A DNA stretch of 64,000 bases from Ruminococcus flavefaciens FD-1 (lineage in GTDB: Bacteria; Bacillota; Clostridia; Oscillospirales; Ruminococcaceae). The notes under the pieces are model-generated. The model worked only from the letters and a program-made list of their open reading frames with translations, had not been told where the DNA came from and did not search any database. Numbering within the stretch: the stretch's first letter is position 1; the number at the start of each line of letters is the position of its first letter. Where the stretch lies: positions 1 through 64,000 of the forward strand of contig ACOK01000097.1 in NCBI GenBank assembly GCA_000174895.1, read 5' to 3'. Shown here piece by piece: positions 9,266 through 17,231 of this stretch. The position numbers and the translations under genes are program-made.

Positions 9266-10222
9266 TCAGAATGCTTCGAGCAGGCTGTATTCCTCTTCAC
9301 CCTTGATAGCACACAGCGTTTCATGGAGCAGGCTATGGTCTGCAAGCATATCCTCGATCTCGTCGCAGGTATAGCCATACTCCAGAAGCATCTCCACGTC
9401 AGCGGTATCAACTCCGTAACAGCCACAATAGGCGAGCAGGAGTTCTTCATGTACGTTATAATAAAGCTCGTCGTCATACCAGCTCATAAAATGTGAACGA
9501 TACAGGGCAGGCTCGAATTCCTCTTTTGTTATTTCACCGCTGCTGTCAATGCACAGAATATCACCTTCGCTGCACTCAACCTTGCTGCTGTTGAATCTTC
9601 CGAGACAGGTTTTGGCGAGTGCCTTTTTCATTATACTTTCGGTTGATGCGTAGACGTAAAGTCCAAGAGACTGGAAATGTAACAAGTACATCGGATTGCT
9701 CCCTTTTATAATGTATAAGCTGTTGTCCTGATCGAGAACGGTGAAAGTGAAGTTCCCATGCACTGCCTCTGCCATGTCCCTGAGACTGTCGAAATCCAGT
9801 TTGCCCTGCTGTTCGATAAGCTGCACGGCGATATAGCTGTCAGTTTCGATATGAGTATCGGGAAGATTTTTATCACGGCGGAGAGTATTATCGTTATAGA
9901 GAACGCCGTTATGTGCAAAAGCGAACTCCTTATCAGCATGACCTGCGAACGGGTGGTTGTTGTAATTTTTCTTCTTGTCACCCTGTGTCGCAAATCTTGT
10001 ATGCCCCATAATTGCTTTAGTTGTATCGGGAGCATTGAAGTGAATCTTGTGAGCAGCCTTTGGTCGCTTGTAGATAGCGACCTTTCCGCCATGAACGTAG
10101 CTGATGCCGGCAGCGTCAGTCCCACGTTCCTCAGCTGCGTTTGCCAGTGCCTGTGTCAGTCTTTTCAGTACCTTGTACGGTACGATTCCCTTGTAGTCGA
10201 GCCAACCGAATAATGCACACAT
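9266..10222 (-). CDS. Class II glutamine amidotransferase domain protein
   Basis: The N-terminus MCALFGW places a cysteine at position 2, the Ntn nucleophile of PurF/GlmS/AsnB-type glutaminases. Start 10222 is chosen because it exposes this Cys after Met removal and has AGGAGG 9 bases upstream; a longer frame adds seven residues and would bury it. Other class II features are GHTRFAT (about 78), NNHPF and FAHNG. There is no PurF or GlmS synthase domain; the C-terminal 100 residues are acidic and unrecognised. It follows the amidoligase with one base between the two frames. In families described by comparative genomics, such glutaminases supply ammonia to, or work beside, an amidoligase. Confidence 0.82.
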   Translation of the reverse strand: MCALFGWLDYKGIVPYKVLKRLTQALANAAEERGTDAAGISYVHGGKVAIYKRPKAAHKIHFNAPDTTKAIMGHTRFATQGDKKKNYNNHPFAGHADKEFAFAHNGVLYNDNTLRRDKNLPDTHIETDSYIAVQLIEQQGKLDFDSLRDMAEAVHGNFTFTVLDQDNSLYIIKGSNPMYLLHFQSLGLYVYASTESIMKKALAKTCLGRFNSSKVECSEGDILCIDSSGEITKEEFEPALYRSHFMSWYDDELYYNVHEELLLAYCGCYGVDTADVEMLLEYGYTCDEIEDMLADHSLLHETLCAIKGEEEYSLLEAF

Positions 10223-10223
10223 A

Positions 10224-11324
10224 TTACATTTCCTCCTTTTCATCTGCGATGTCGTCGTTGACGTAAAGTTTGCGTTCTTTCAGGTACTGTATCAGCTCAG
10301 GTTCTGTGATGTCGCTCACAAAGTCCAGCCATGACAGCTTGGACAGAGTATCATCGGTGTTATAAATTGCAGCATCGATAATAGCGTTCACCAGCTCCAG
10401 TACAGCGATAAATGTATTGTATTTCAGCGTTCCTCTGAACATTCTGAACTCAATGGTTGCGTAGTTCATCAGGTTTACAGCAGCATATCGCCCGTTGTTG
10501 CCTTTCTTAGCCTTGTCCAGAATTTCTCTACCTGTCTTCTCAAATCCGTATCGAGCTGCCCATCTGTTCATGGCATACTCGGAGCGGCGTGAGAATTTCA
10601 GCAGTTCATTCCAGTGATTCTCCACAAAGTACAGTATTCTGCTGATAGTTTCGTCCTGCTCCTCACGGTTATCACCGAGGCAGTCACGGTTCACATGGAC
10701 GTGAAGCCCGCAGGTCGAAGTCTGATGTGAGCGATAGCCCAGATATATCGCCTTTTTCATTATCTCTTCCCAGCGGAACTGTTTGTGATAATCAAGAGAC
10801 ATCGGATGCGTTACCAGCTCCATGCCGTCGTCGAGAGAGCCGTCGCCTTTGATGTAGATATGTTCTTCATCCTTATTGGCGATAGCGAGAAGTTCATCGG
10901 CATTGTCGCTGTCTTTGCCTGCTCCGTCGATTTCAAGCTCAACACCGAAATATCGGTGAGAATCGCCATAGAATATCGGCTCGGGCTTGTATCCGTAGTC
11001 ATGGATGCTTCTGTTTTTGTCAACTTCGTCATGATAGCAGTCGCTGCAATAATCGTAACCGTCAAGGTGATAAGCATCATCCTCATGCAGTAAAGCGTCA
11101 CAGCAACTGCAGCGAGTATAGTAGTTGTGGTAGCAGTTGGAGCAGAGCGTAGTATATTCGTCACCGTAGCTATCGTCAGTCCAGATAACAGAGCCGCAGC
11201 GATCGCAGGTTGTGGTGTGGTTTTCGTAACAGTCGGTGCAGACGATATCACCATTGACTGTCTCATAATCATCGTCTTCGATAAGTGCTCCGCAGTGTGA
11301 GCAGTAGATTTTGTTTTCTTCCAT
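10224..11324 (-). CDS. Putative amidoligase (Amidoligase_2) with N-terminal zinc-ribbon/LIM-like repeats
   Basis: About 105 N-terminal residues carry repeated CxxC knuckles (CSHCG, CTDCY, CDRCG, CSNCY, CSCC, CSDCY), probably binding several zinc ions. The rest matches the COOH-NH2 ligase fold related to glutamine synthetase: FGVELEID (about 127), KGDGSLDDGMELVTHP, CGLHVHVNRD (about 205) and a late FRMFRGT. Amidoligases join a carboxylate to an amine, often on peptides or proteins; this subfamily has no known substrate. It is paired with a class II glutaminase. The start at 11324 has GGAGG upstream. A terminator separates it from the DUF960 gene. Confidence 0.78.
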   Translation of the reverse strand: MEENKIYCSHCGALIEDDDYETVNGDIVCTDCYENHTTTCDRCGSVIWTDDSYGDEYTTLCSNCYHNYYTRCSCCDALLHEDDAYHLDGYDYCSDCYHDEVDKNRSIHDYGYKPEPIFYGDSHRYFGVELEIDGAGKDSDNADELLAIANKDEEHIYIKGDGSLDDGMELVTHPMSLDYHKQFRWEEIMKKAIYLGYRSHQTSTCGLHVHVNRDCLGDNREEQDETISRILYFVENHWNELLKFSRRSEYAMNRWAARYGFEKTGREILDKAKKGNNGRYAAVNLMNYATIEFRMFRGTLKYNTFIAVLELVNAIIDAAIYNTDDTLSKLSWLDFVSDITEPELIQYLKERKLYVNDDIADEKEEM

Positions 11325-11343
11325 AGTAATGTCCTCCTCAGGG

Positions 11344-11380
11344 CATAAAAATAGCCCCTACCGGTTAAGGCAGGGGCATC
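11344..11380 (-). terminator. Terminator or attenuator between DUF960 and amidoligase genes
   Basis: The stem GCCCCT/AGGGGC with a GC-rich extension is followed by CTATTTTT on the minus strand. It lies between the DUF960 stop and the amidoligase start, so it would limit readthrough into the amidoligase. Confidence 0.65.
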
Positions 11381-11389
11381 GTTTGTGTA

Positions 11390-11674
11390 TCAGTATTCTT
11401 CTGCAAGCAGCATTGTTGAGTGATCGCCGTCGTCTATGATGTAGATTTTGGCTGTGATCGGTGCATCTGAGGGTATCAGATACACCATGTGGTATTCGGG
11501 TTCTTCTGACGAGTGAGATATGGACTGCATGGGTCCTTCTGCTTTCAGTTCAAAAACTTGAAGGTAGTCCTTCTCGCCATGCATTTTTTCCACGCATTCC
11601 CACATTAACAGCTGAAGTTCGAGCGGTATCGTGCTGTCAACTCCGCAGGTCAGGTAGCGTTCGTTTGTAAACAT
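11390..11674 (-). CDS. DUF960 family protein
   Basis: This 94-residue protein begins MFTNERYLTCGV and contains IPLELQLLMWECV and DYLQVFEL, which I recognise as the DUF960 signature found on plasmids, phages and conjugative elements of Firmicutes. The function is unknown. A GGAGG site lies just upstream of the start. It is the first gene of the minus-strand block with the amidoligase and GATase. Confidence 0.7.
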   Translation of the reverse strand: MFTNERYLTCGVDSTIPLELQLLMWECVEKMHGEKDYLQVFELKAEGPMQSISHSSEEPEYHMVYLIPSDAPITAKIYIIDDGDHSTMLLAEEY

Positions 11675-11905
11675 AGTTTCCTCCTTTCATTTGCTATGCT
11701 CCTATGTTCCGCCGAAGCGGTTTTCTATGCGGTCAGCCATCATCGTATGATCAGTACCTGGCATAGATACATTTCAATGGTATATAGCTAAGAATGAGGA
11801 GAATTCCATTGCTTTTGACATCTTATCAAAAACTGATACAAGAACACAACATATATATAATCCTGAACTCAAATAGTCAGGAAAACCATGAAGGAGGACT
11901 TAGTT
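11675..11905. other. Divergent intergenic region of the element
   Basis: This stretch separates the minus DUF960 block from the plus HTH genes and should hold promoters for both. I see no clear consensus pair or large repeat. Confidence 0.3.
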
Positions 11906-12100
11906 ATGTCAGAATGTTACAACGGAACAGAAATACTCACTTGTAAGGAGGTTATGCAGAAGCTCAGGATAAGCAGAAGTTTGTTTTACCGCTATATCAA
12001 AGAGGGGAAGATCAAAGGCTACAGGGAAGGCAACAAAATCAAGGTACCATGTAGTTCAGTGGAAAGCTACATTACTGCCCGTATGAAAGAGGGAGCGTGA
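11906..12100 (+). CDS. Excisionase-like helix-turn-helix protein
   Basis: This 64-residue protein has a MerR/excisionase-type winged HTH (CKEVMQKLRISRSLFYRYIKEGKI, then KVPCSSVESYI). The start at 11906 is preferred over the ATG at 11888 because GGAGG lies 8 bases upstream of it. Such small proteins direct integrase towards excision or regulate element genes. No integrase is present in the window. Confidence 0.72.
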   Translation: MSECYNGTEILTCKEVMQKLRISRSLFYRYIKEGKIKGYREGNKIKVPCSSVESYITARMKEGA

Positions 12101-12175
12101 TTATCACGCTCTTCTTTCACAGCACACGATCGTACAAGATAGTTAAAAATAACACTTAGAGAGGAGGAAATGTAC

Positions 12176-12382
12176 GTGAGATACATAGTTAACATAGAAA
12201 GAAGACTGTATTCGATACCGGAAGCAGCGTGTTACTATGGAATGTATGAGGAAAAACTCTACAGTCTTGTGAAATCAGGCGCAATACGCTCTAAGCAGAT
12301 GGGAAGAAGATTAATGATATATGGGAGAGATATTGAGAAGTACCTGATAGAGGAGAACAAGCGATTATCCGGGGAAAGTTGA
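12176..12382 (+). CDS. Second small HTH protein, excisionase-like
   Basis: This 68-residue protein (RLYSIPEAACYYGMYEEKLYSLVKSGAI, then RDIEKYLIEEN) has the same HTH_17 layout as its neighbour but is divergent. The GTG at 12176 is preferred because AGGAGG lies 7 bases upstream; the ATG at 12170 is only one base from that site. It may be a regulator or recombination directionality factor left from an element. Confidence 0.65.
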   Translation: MRYIVNIERRLYSIPEAACYYGMYEEKLYSLVKSGAIRSKQMGRRLMIYGRDIEKYLIEENKRLSGES

Positions 12383-12584
12383 TTGCACCCGTTCTAAGTT
12401 TGCATACGCAGACTCAAATGGCGTAAGCAGCTATCTGTTCAACAAATGTCAAATAACCATTAAGTACCACCACTTGGTTAGCAGAATCAAATTCGATGAA
12501 TAAGAGTGCGATTTCGGCACTCCAATGATGATTTGAAAAGTGAAACAGACAGTCGATATTGCGGTAAATATAATAGTATCTACC

Positions 12585-12613
12585 TTGACAGTAAGGTGGA
12601 AAAGTGCTATAAT
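12585..12613 (+). promoter_or_regulatory. Consensus sigma-A promoter of the Rpn-like gene
   Basis: TTGACA, a 17-base spacer and TATAAT, a perfect vegetative promoter, about 25 bases before the chosen start codon. Confidence 0.75.
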
Positions 12614-12638
12614 AAAGAAAATGAAGGAAGTGATACCA

Positions 12639-13592
12639 ATGGCTGACAAAGATGCTGTCACCAAAGATTATATGCAGGACAGTGAGCATTTCGCAGATGC
12701 ATTCAACTTCTTGCTCTACGGCGGCAGGCAGGTGATAAAGCCTGAACAGCTTAAACCACTTGATACTACATCTATCGCTTTGCCTTACGGTGATGAAAGC
12801 AGATTCGTTCCGATTCAGAAATATCGTGATGTGCTAAAAATGGTAACGGCGATGGAAGATGAAAATGCTACATACCTGATTCTTGGCATTGAGAATCAGT
12901 CGGATATTCACTATGCGATGCCAATCAGGAATATGCTATATGATGCGATACAGTATGTGAATCAGGCAGATACTATCGCCAAAGAACATAGAAAAAGCAA
13001 GAAGATGCCTGAAACAAGGGCTGAATACCTCTCAGGTTTCTATAAGACAGATCGAATCCTGCCCATTATTACACTAACTCTGTATTTTGGTGCTGACGAG
13101 TGGGATGCTCCGAGAGACTTGCACAGTATGCTCACGGCTAATGAGGACATACTGAAATTTGTGGACAATTATCATCTTCACCTGATCGCTCCGGCTGAGA
13201 TCGAGGACGAAGATTTTGCAAAGTTTCACACGGAGCTGAGTCTTGCGTTAAAATATGTCAAGTATTCCAAAGATAAGAAAAAGCTCAGGGATATAGTAAA
13301 CGAAGATACTGCATTCCGTAGCGTTTCAAGGAAAACTGCTGATATGGTAAATGTCGTGACAAGTTCAAATCTGCACTATAATGATGGAGAGGAGCGTGTT
13401 GATATGTGCGAAGCAATTGAAGAAATCAGAAAAGATGCGTTGGCTGAGGGTAAGGCTGAGGGCATCGAGGAGGGTATCATCAGAACACTCATCGGTCTTG
13501 TCAAAGACGGTATCCTGACGATAGCTGATGCCGCTAAGAGAGCCGATATGACCGTTCCGGAATTTGAAGAAAAAACGGGATTGAAGGCATAA
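12639..13592 (+). CDS. Rpn family recombination-promoting nuclease/putative transposase
   Basis: The 317-residue protein contains YLILGIENQSDIHYAMPIRN, a PD-(D/E)XK core with the ExQ variant typical of the Rpn/YhgA-like group, then ITLTLYFGADEW. The C-terminus has EGKAEGIEEGIIRTLIGLVKDG, the repeat seen in many of these proteins. Family members are DNA endonucleases that stimulate RecA-independent recombination. The start at 12639 has AAGGAAG upstream; longer in-frame starts lie upstream of or within the promoter. The protein appears intact and is followed by its own terminator, so it forms a single-gene unit. Confidence 0.78.
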   Translation: MADKDAVTKDYMQDSEHFADAFNFLLYGGRQVIKPEQLKPLDTTSIALPYGDESRFVPIQKYRDVLKMVTAMEDENATYLILGIENQSDIHYAMPIRNMLYDAIQYVNQADTIAKEHRKSKKMPETRAEYLSGFYKTDRILPIITLTLYFGADEWDAPRDLHSMLTANEDILKFVDNYHLHLIAPAEIEDEDFAKFHTELSLALKYVKYSKDKKKLRDIVNEDTAFRSVSRKTADMVNVVTSSNLHYNDGEERVDMCEAIEEIRKDALAEGKAEGIEEGIIRTLIGLVKDGILTIADAAKRADMTVPEFEEKTGLKA

Positions 13593-13626
13593 CAAGATTG
13601 AAGGCATAAATATCAAATAAGTATAT

Positions 13627-13664
13627 GGGCAGGTCGCTGAAAATGCGGACTGCCTTTTTTTATT
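13627..13664 (+). terminator. Terminator after the Rpn-like gene
   Basis: GGCA(G)GTC / GACTGCC stem with one bulge, followed by seven T. Confidence 0.7.
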
Positions 13665-13732
13665 CTCCCTATTGACTTTTTTCGGAAGTGGTGATATATT
13701 GGTTAGCTTATGCAAACAATGGAAGTTCTCAC

Positions 13733-14297
13733 ATGGAATTTGAACCCGCAAAAGAAGTAGTAAACCGAAAAGCAAGAATTTACCTCAAACTTTTATTGAA
13801 TTTGTATCATAGGAAAGAGGAAGCTAAAAACTCAGATATAATGGAACAAATAAAGACTACCAAGACAGAAGTCTCAGCTTGCTTGACTGATCTTATCAAA
13901 CAGGGTTATGTAAATTATTGGCGGTAAGAAGAAACAGCTTACGGAAATGGGAGCTGTAGTTACAGAGAAATATCACCGCAGATATGAAAATGCAAAGGTG
14001 ATGACAAATCTGGTATACACAAATCCTGCTGATGTTGATGAATATGCAGAGATCCTCGCACTGACGCAAGGCGATGAATTGTTTAGTATCGATACAAACA
14101 AAATGCTGGAATCTCCTTTATCGGATATTATGAAAGAACGTTTAGAATTTTCAGGAGCCGAATTAAGCCAAGAGGTAGGTAAAGGAATATTCAAGGTAAA
14201 TATACAGTTCCTAACGATTCCGGATGGCAAAGCAAAAATGCGTAAGATCATGCGACTGATCAAGGAAACGCAAAGGCACATTTCCTTGAACTTATGA
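13733..14297 (+). pseudogene. Winged-helix regulator (DtxR/MarR-like) split by a frameshift
   Basis: The first frame (from the ATG at 13733 to the stop at 13925) gives an HTH start, VVNRKARIYLKLLLNLY ... IKTTKTEVSACLTDLIKQGYVN. The next frame, open from 13914, continues with IIGGKKKQLTEMGAVVTEKYHRR, the expected wing and following helix, and runs to 14297. Joining the two around 13914-13925 gives one protein of about 187 residues. The LTEMG wing is typical of DtxR and MarR regulators. The frame change is either a real mutation or a sequencing error. The target is unknown. Confidence 0.55.
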
Positions 14298-14389
14298 TGT
14301 CCACGGACGGCAAGGAGCGTAATCGAGCAGAGTGCGTATATATTCAGCTTATGCACGGTTTGAATGAGTGTTCGGACGAGGAAGAATAA
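14297..14389 (+). CDS. Small ORF of 30 residues, possible gene tail
   Basis: An ATG overlaps the stop of the preceding frame (TGATG). The peptide is acidic at its end (LNECSDEEE). It may be a coupled small gene or the remnant of a longer gene. It stops just before a terminator. No family recognised. Confidence 0.3.
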   Translation: MSTDGKERNRAECVYIQLMHGLNECSDEEE

Positions 14390-14393
14390 GCAA

Positions 14394-14432
14394 AAACGGA
14401 GCGTTACCTTAATGGTAAGCGCTCCGTTTTGT
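14394..14432. terminator. Bidirectional terminator between convergent units
   Basis: AAAACGGAGCG.TTACC / GGTAA.GCGCTCCGTTTT stem flanked by A and T runs, between the plus small ORF and the minus histidine kinase gene. Confidence 0.75.
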
Positions 14433-14441
14433 CATGTCATG

Positions 14442-15692
14442 TTACTTCATCAGCACGACAGTCACAGTTATCACGTTATTGTCAGCCTTTGCCGAAATCT
14501 CACCACCGTGCAGCTCGACTATCTTCTTTGCTATCGCAAGTCCAAGACCTGCACTGTCGGTGTCTGTCCTTGAATGATCGTCACGGTAGAAACGGTCAAA
14601 CATATCCTCTGTGCTGACCTCTGCCCCGTTGCGGATCGTGTTGGACAGCGAAATGCTGATACTGTCCGTGCTGACCTTGCTTTTAAGCATCACATCTGTG
14701 TGAGGCTCGGCATATTTTATCACGTTCGCAAAGAGGTTTTCCATGGCCCTTGCAAGCCTGTCAAAGTCCACATCTGTGATGAACGGCTCATCATCAATGC
14801 GAGTTTCAAAATTCAGACTGTTCTGATGCAACAGGGCTTTCATTTCATAGCCGAACTGCTTGATGAATGCCGTCACATCTCCCTGCTCGGTATTGAGTCG
14901 GAAGTCGGGCGAATCCATTTTCGTCAGTTCAAACAGCTCATTTATCAGACCGTTCAGTCCCTTTAACCGCCTGTCAGTGACCTCGATATACTCGGAAAAC
15001 TTCTCGTCGTTGCGGTTGCTGTAACCTTTCAAAAGCTGAACATAGCCCATGATAGAAGTCAGCGGACTTCGCAGGTAGTGGGACACATTTGAGATCAGCT
15101 CATTCTTCTGCTGTTCGGCTTTCTGCTGACGGAGCTTGTTTTCTTGTAAATCTGCGTTCATCTGGTTGATGCTTCGGCTCAAAACTGTCAGCTCGTCATT
15201 GCCCTTTTCCTCAACGTGAATATCAGCACCGTTTTTAGCTATCCTGCTGACATCATCGGAAATTTTCCCGATATACTCCGACTTGTGCTTTGTTATCAGC
15301 CCGAATATCGCCACAAAAATAATTATGCTGATAAGCAGAATACCGTATAAAACGATAAGCCCGAACACGCTGTTCTGCTCATCTGAAAAATACTTTGCCA
15401 GCTTTGTGATAAGCCCCTCGCCCACACCAAGTACAATTCTTGTCAGCACGATCAGCGAGCCGAATGCCAGCACAGCAGACAGCAGATAAAAGTTTTTCAG
15501 CGTCTGAAAACGCTTTCTTGACACGATAAACTGTATCAGTGCAAACACCCCTATCGCCCCCCAAATGAACGGTATCATAAGCAGGCGGCTGTTACAAATG
15601 CTTACGCAGGCAGAACCCAGCGACAGGAACGGCGTTGCCGCAAGAAGTCCCGTCAGGATACCGCCGATCAGGAAAACAGGTTCTTTCTTCAT
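14442..15692 (-). CDS. Membrane sensor histidine kinase with altered H-box
   Basis: Four or five hydrophobic segments in the first 130 residues are followed by a HAMP-like linker, a HisKA domain and an HATPase domain (NLFANVIKYA N-box, AGLGLAIAKKIV G-box). The H-box reads NVSHYLRSPLTS: the usual Asp after the phospho-His is Tyr (TAC, 15075-15077). In HisKA kinases this acidic residue acts as the base for autophosphorylation, so activity may be reduced or altered. The start at 15692 forms an ATGA overlap with the regulator stop; a longer start at 15713 has no better ribosome site. It forms a two-component system with the next gene. Confidence 0.85.
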   Translation of the reverse strand: MKKEPVFLIGGILTGLLAATPFLSLGSACVSICNSRLLMIPFIWGAIGVFALIQFIVSRKRFQTLKNFYLLSAVLAFGSLIVLTRIVLGVGEGLITKLAKYFSDEQNSVFGLIVLYGILLISIIIFVAIFGLITKHKSEYIGKISDDVSRIAKNGADIHVEEKGNDELTVLSRSINQMNADLQENKLRQQKAEQQKNELISNVSHYLRSPLTSIMGYVQLLKGYSNRNDEKFSEYIEVTDRRLKGLNGLINELFELTKMDSPDFRLNTEQGDVTAFIKQFGYEMKALLHQNSLNFETRIDDEPFITDVDFDRLARAMENLFANVIKYAEPHTDVMLKSKVSTDSISISLSNTIRNGAEVSTEDMFDRFYRDDHSRTDTDSAGLGLAIAKKIVELHGGEISAKADNNVITVTVVLMK

Positions 15693-16375
15693 ATCTTGTA
15701 ACCCCGTCCCCATATCGTCTTGATGATGTTTCTGCCAGACTTGTCAAAGTCCAGCTTTTTGCGGAGGTTTGCAATGTGCATCATCACGGTATTCTCCGCA
15801 CCGATGAATTCCTCGTGCCACACCTTTTCATATATCTGTTTCATGGACAGCACATTGTTTCGGTTGCGGAGGAGAAGTTCAAGTATTTCATACTCCTTGA
15901 ACGTGAGCTGTATCTCCGTGTCGCTGACCCAAACCCGGTGCGTTTCGGTGTTCAGCGTAATGTCATCATATTGCAGAGTGTCGGGCTTGTCCGCAGGGGC
16001 ATTGTATTGCCTGAACCGCCGAATCTGTGCTTTCACTCTCGTCATCAGCAGAACGGGGTCAAAGGGGTTTGTGACATAATCATCACCACCCGACATCAGA
16101 CCGTTTACAATATCCATATCCTCGGCTTTTGCGGAAATGAAAATGATTGGTGCATTTGTCTTCTCCCGGTTTTTCATGCAGTCGGAAATGCCGTCCATCT
16201 GCGGCATCATAACATCAAGAAGTATCAGCACGACTTTTGATTTTTCAAGCACATCGAGCGCCTTCAAAGCGTTGTCGCATTTAATAAAGCTGTACCCCTC
16301 GTTTTCAAGGTAGATTCCCAGCAGATTTCGTATATCGCTGTCATCGTCAACGACCAGTATGTATTCATCAGACAT
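15689..16375 (-). CDS. OmpR/PhoB-family response regulator with Lys-to-Asn receiver change
   Basis: The 228-residue protein has a receiver domain (acidic pair VVDDDSD, phospho-acceptor LLDVMMP) and a winged-helix output domain (about 130-226, ending TIWGRGYKI). The conserved switch region is DDYVTNPFDP, where almost all receivers have KPF; codon AAC at 16067-16069 encodes Asn. The lost Lys normally contacts the phosphoryl group. It overlaps the methyltransferase gene by 8 bases and the kinase gene by 4, forming one operon. Confidence 0.88.
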   Translation of the reverse strand: MSDEYILVVDDDSDIRNLLGIYLENEGYSFIKCDNALKALDVLEKSKVVLILLDVMMPQMDGISDCMKNREKTNAPIIFISAKAEDMDIVNGLMSGGDDYVTNPFDPVLLMTRVKAQIRRFRQYNAPADKPDTLQYDDITLNTETHRVWVSDTEIQLTFKEYEILELLLRNRNNVLSMKQIYEKVWHEEFIGAENTVMMHIANLRKKLDFDKSGRNIIKTIWGRGYKI

Positions 16376-16934
16376 ATATTTCGCTCCTGTTTTTCATCAC
16401 AAGCACATAGGCAGGCGGCAGATTTCTGACCTCACGCAAATAGTCGGTGATGCTGAAATAGCGCTGGAAAAACCGCCGTTTCACAAGACTGTACTGAAAT
16501 GTGATGAACCTGCCGTTTTCGCCAAGTGCTTTGTTTGTAGCTGTTAAAATGCTGTCGGAAACACCCCTTGGAAGCGTTGTGAACGGCAGTCCCGAAATGA
16601 TATAGTCAGCATGGTCAAAGCCGTACTGTTTCAGATAAGTGCCGACATTTTCCGCATTTCCGTGAACGATATGCACGTTTTTCATGCTGCCGTATTTTGC
16701 TTCAAGCTGTCGGCAGAAATGCTCGTTCTGCTCAATGAGGATCAGTTCCGTGTCGGGTTTTCTGCCTGCGATCAGTTCGCTTGTGAAAGAACCTGTCCCC
16801 GGACCATATTCGACTATAACATCAGCCAATGAAAAGTCGAGAGGCTGCATCATCTTCCGTGAAAGACATCTGTTGCTTGGTGCGACTGCACCTATTTTGC
16901 GTGGGTGTTTGATATATTCAAGTATAAAGCTCAT
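16368..16934 (-). CDS. SAM-dependent methyltransferase (phospholipid N-methyltransferase / KsgA-like)
   Basis: This 188-residue class I methyltransferase has SAM motif I (VEYGPGTGSFT, about 42), an acidic motif II (LILIEQN) and motif IV SGLPFTTLP. The N-terminus FILEYIKHPRKIGAVAPSNRCL matches the PmtA-like phospholipid N-methyltransferases also annotated as rRNA adenine methyltransferase-like; SGLPF rather than NLPY argues against a true rRNA dimethylase. It is first in an operon with a response regulator and kinase, which suggests membrane-lipid modification under sensor control. That link is inference. Confidence 0.7.
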   Translation of the reverse strand: MSFILEYIKHPRKIGAVAPSNRCLSRKMMQPLDFSLADVIVEYGPGTGSFTSELIAGRKPDTELILIEQNEHFCRQLEAKYGSMKNVHIVHGNAENVGTYLKQYGFDHADYIISGLPFTTLPRGVSDSILTATNKALGENGRFITFQYSLVKRRFFQRYFSITDYLREVRNLPPAYVLVMKNRSEIYV

Positions 16935-17104
16935 AGCTTTTACCGCCTTTCTTTGGTTTATTCTATCGTAACAGATAAACCTATAAAGACGGCTCAGAAG
17001 AGTATAAAATTTTCTTTAGGTTTTGAGTCTTACTTGTTACACTTCACTTTAGGACACATATCCATAGCGCATCTTATATCGGCAAATATAGGTAAAGCCA
17101 AGAA

Positions 17105-17140
17105 AGCCTGATCTCATGGTGAGATTGGGCTTTTCTTTGC
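17105..17140 (+). terminator. Terminator-like hairpin
   Basis: AAGCCTGATCTCA / TGAGATTGGGCTT stem (with G-U pairs) and TTTTCTTT. The plus frame 16905-17111 ends beside it, but its 5' half is antisense to the methyltransferase start, so I see no clear plus gene that it terminates. Confidence 0.5.
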
Positions 17141-17146
17141 AGGTGA

Positions 17147-17175
17147 TTGACTTTTTCAGTACGCTGTGATACAAT
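17147..17175 (+). promoter_or_regulatory. Promoter of the lipoprotein gene
   Basis: TTGACT, a 17-base spacer and TACAAT, about 57 bases before the start codon at 17232. Confidence 0.65.
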
Positions 17176-17231
17176 AATGATAGAAATTGATATTTTCTTT
17201 CAAACGGACAATGTTTCATTGGAGGTGCTTT

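Noticed and set aside
12414..12689. Minus-strand frame over the Rpn promoter region
   Set aside because: Conflicts with a perfect promoter and start of the plus-strand gene; no family features.
16905..17111. 68-residue plus frame ending at a terminator-like hairpin
   Set aside because: Its first part is antisense to the methyltransferase start, and it has no ribosome site; could be a remnant but not supported.
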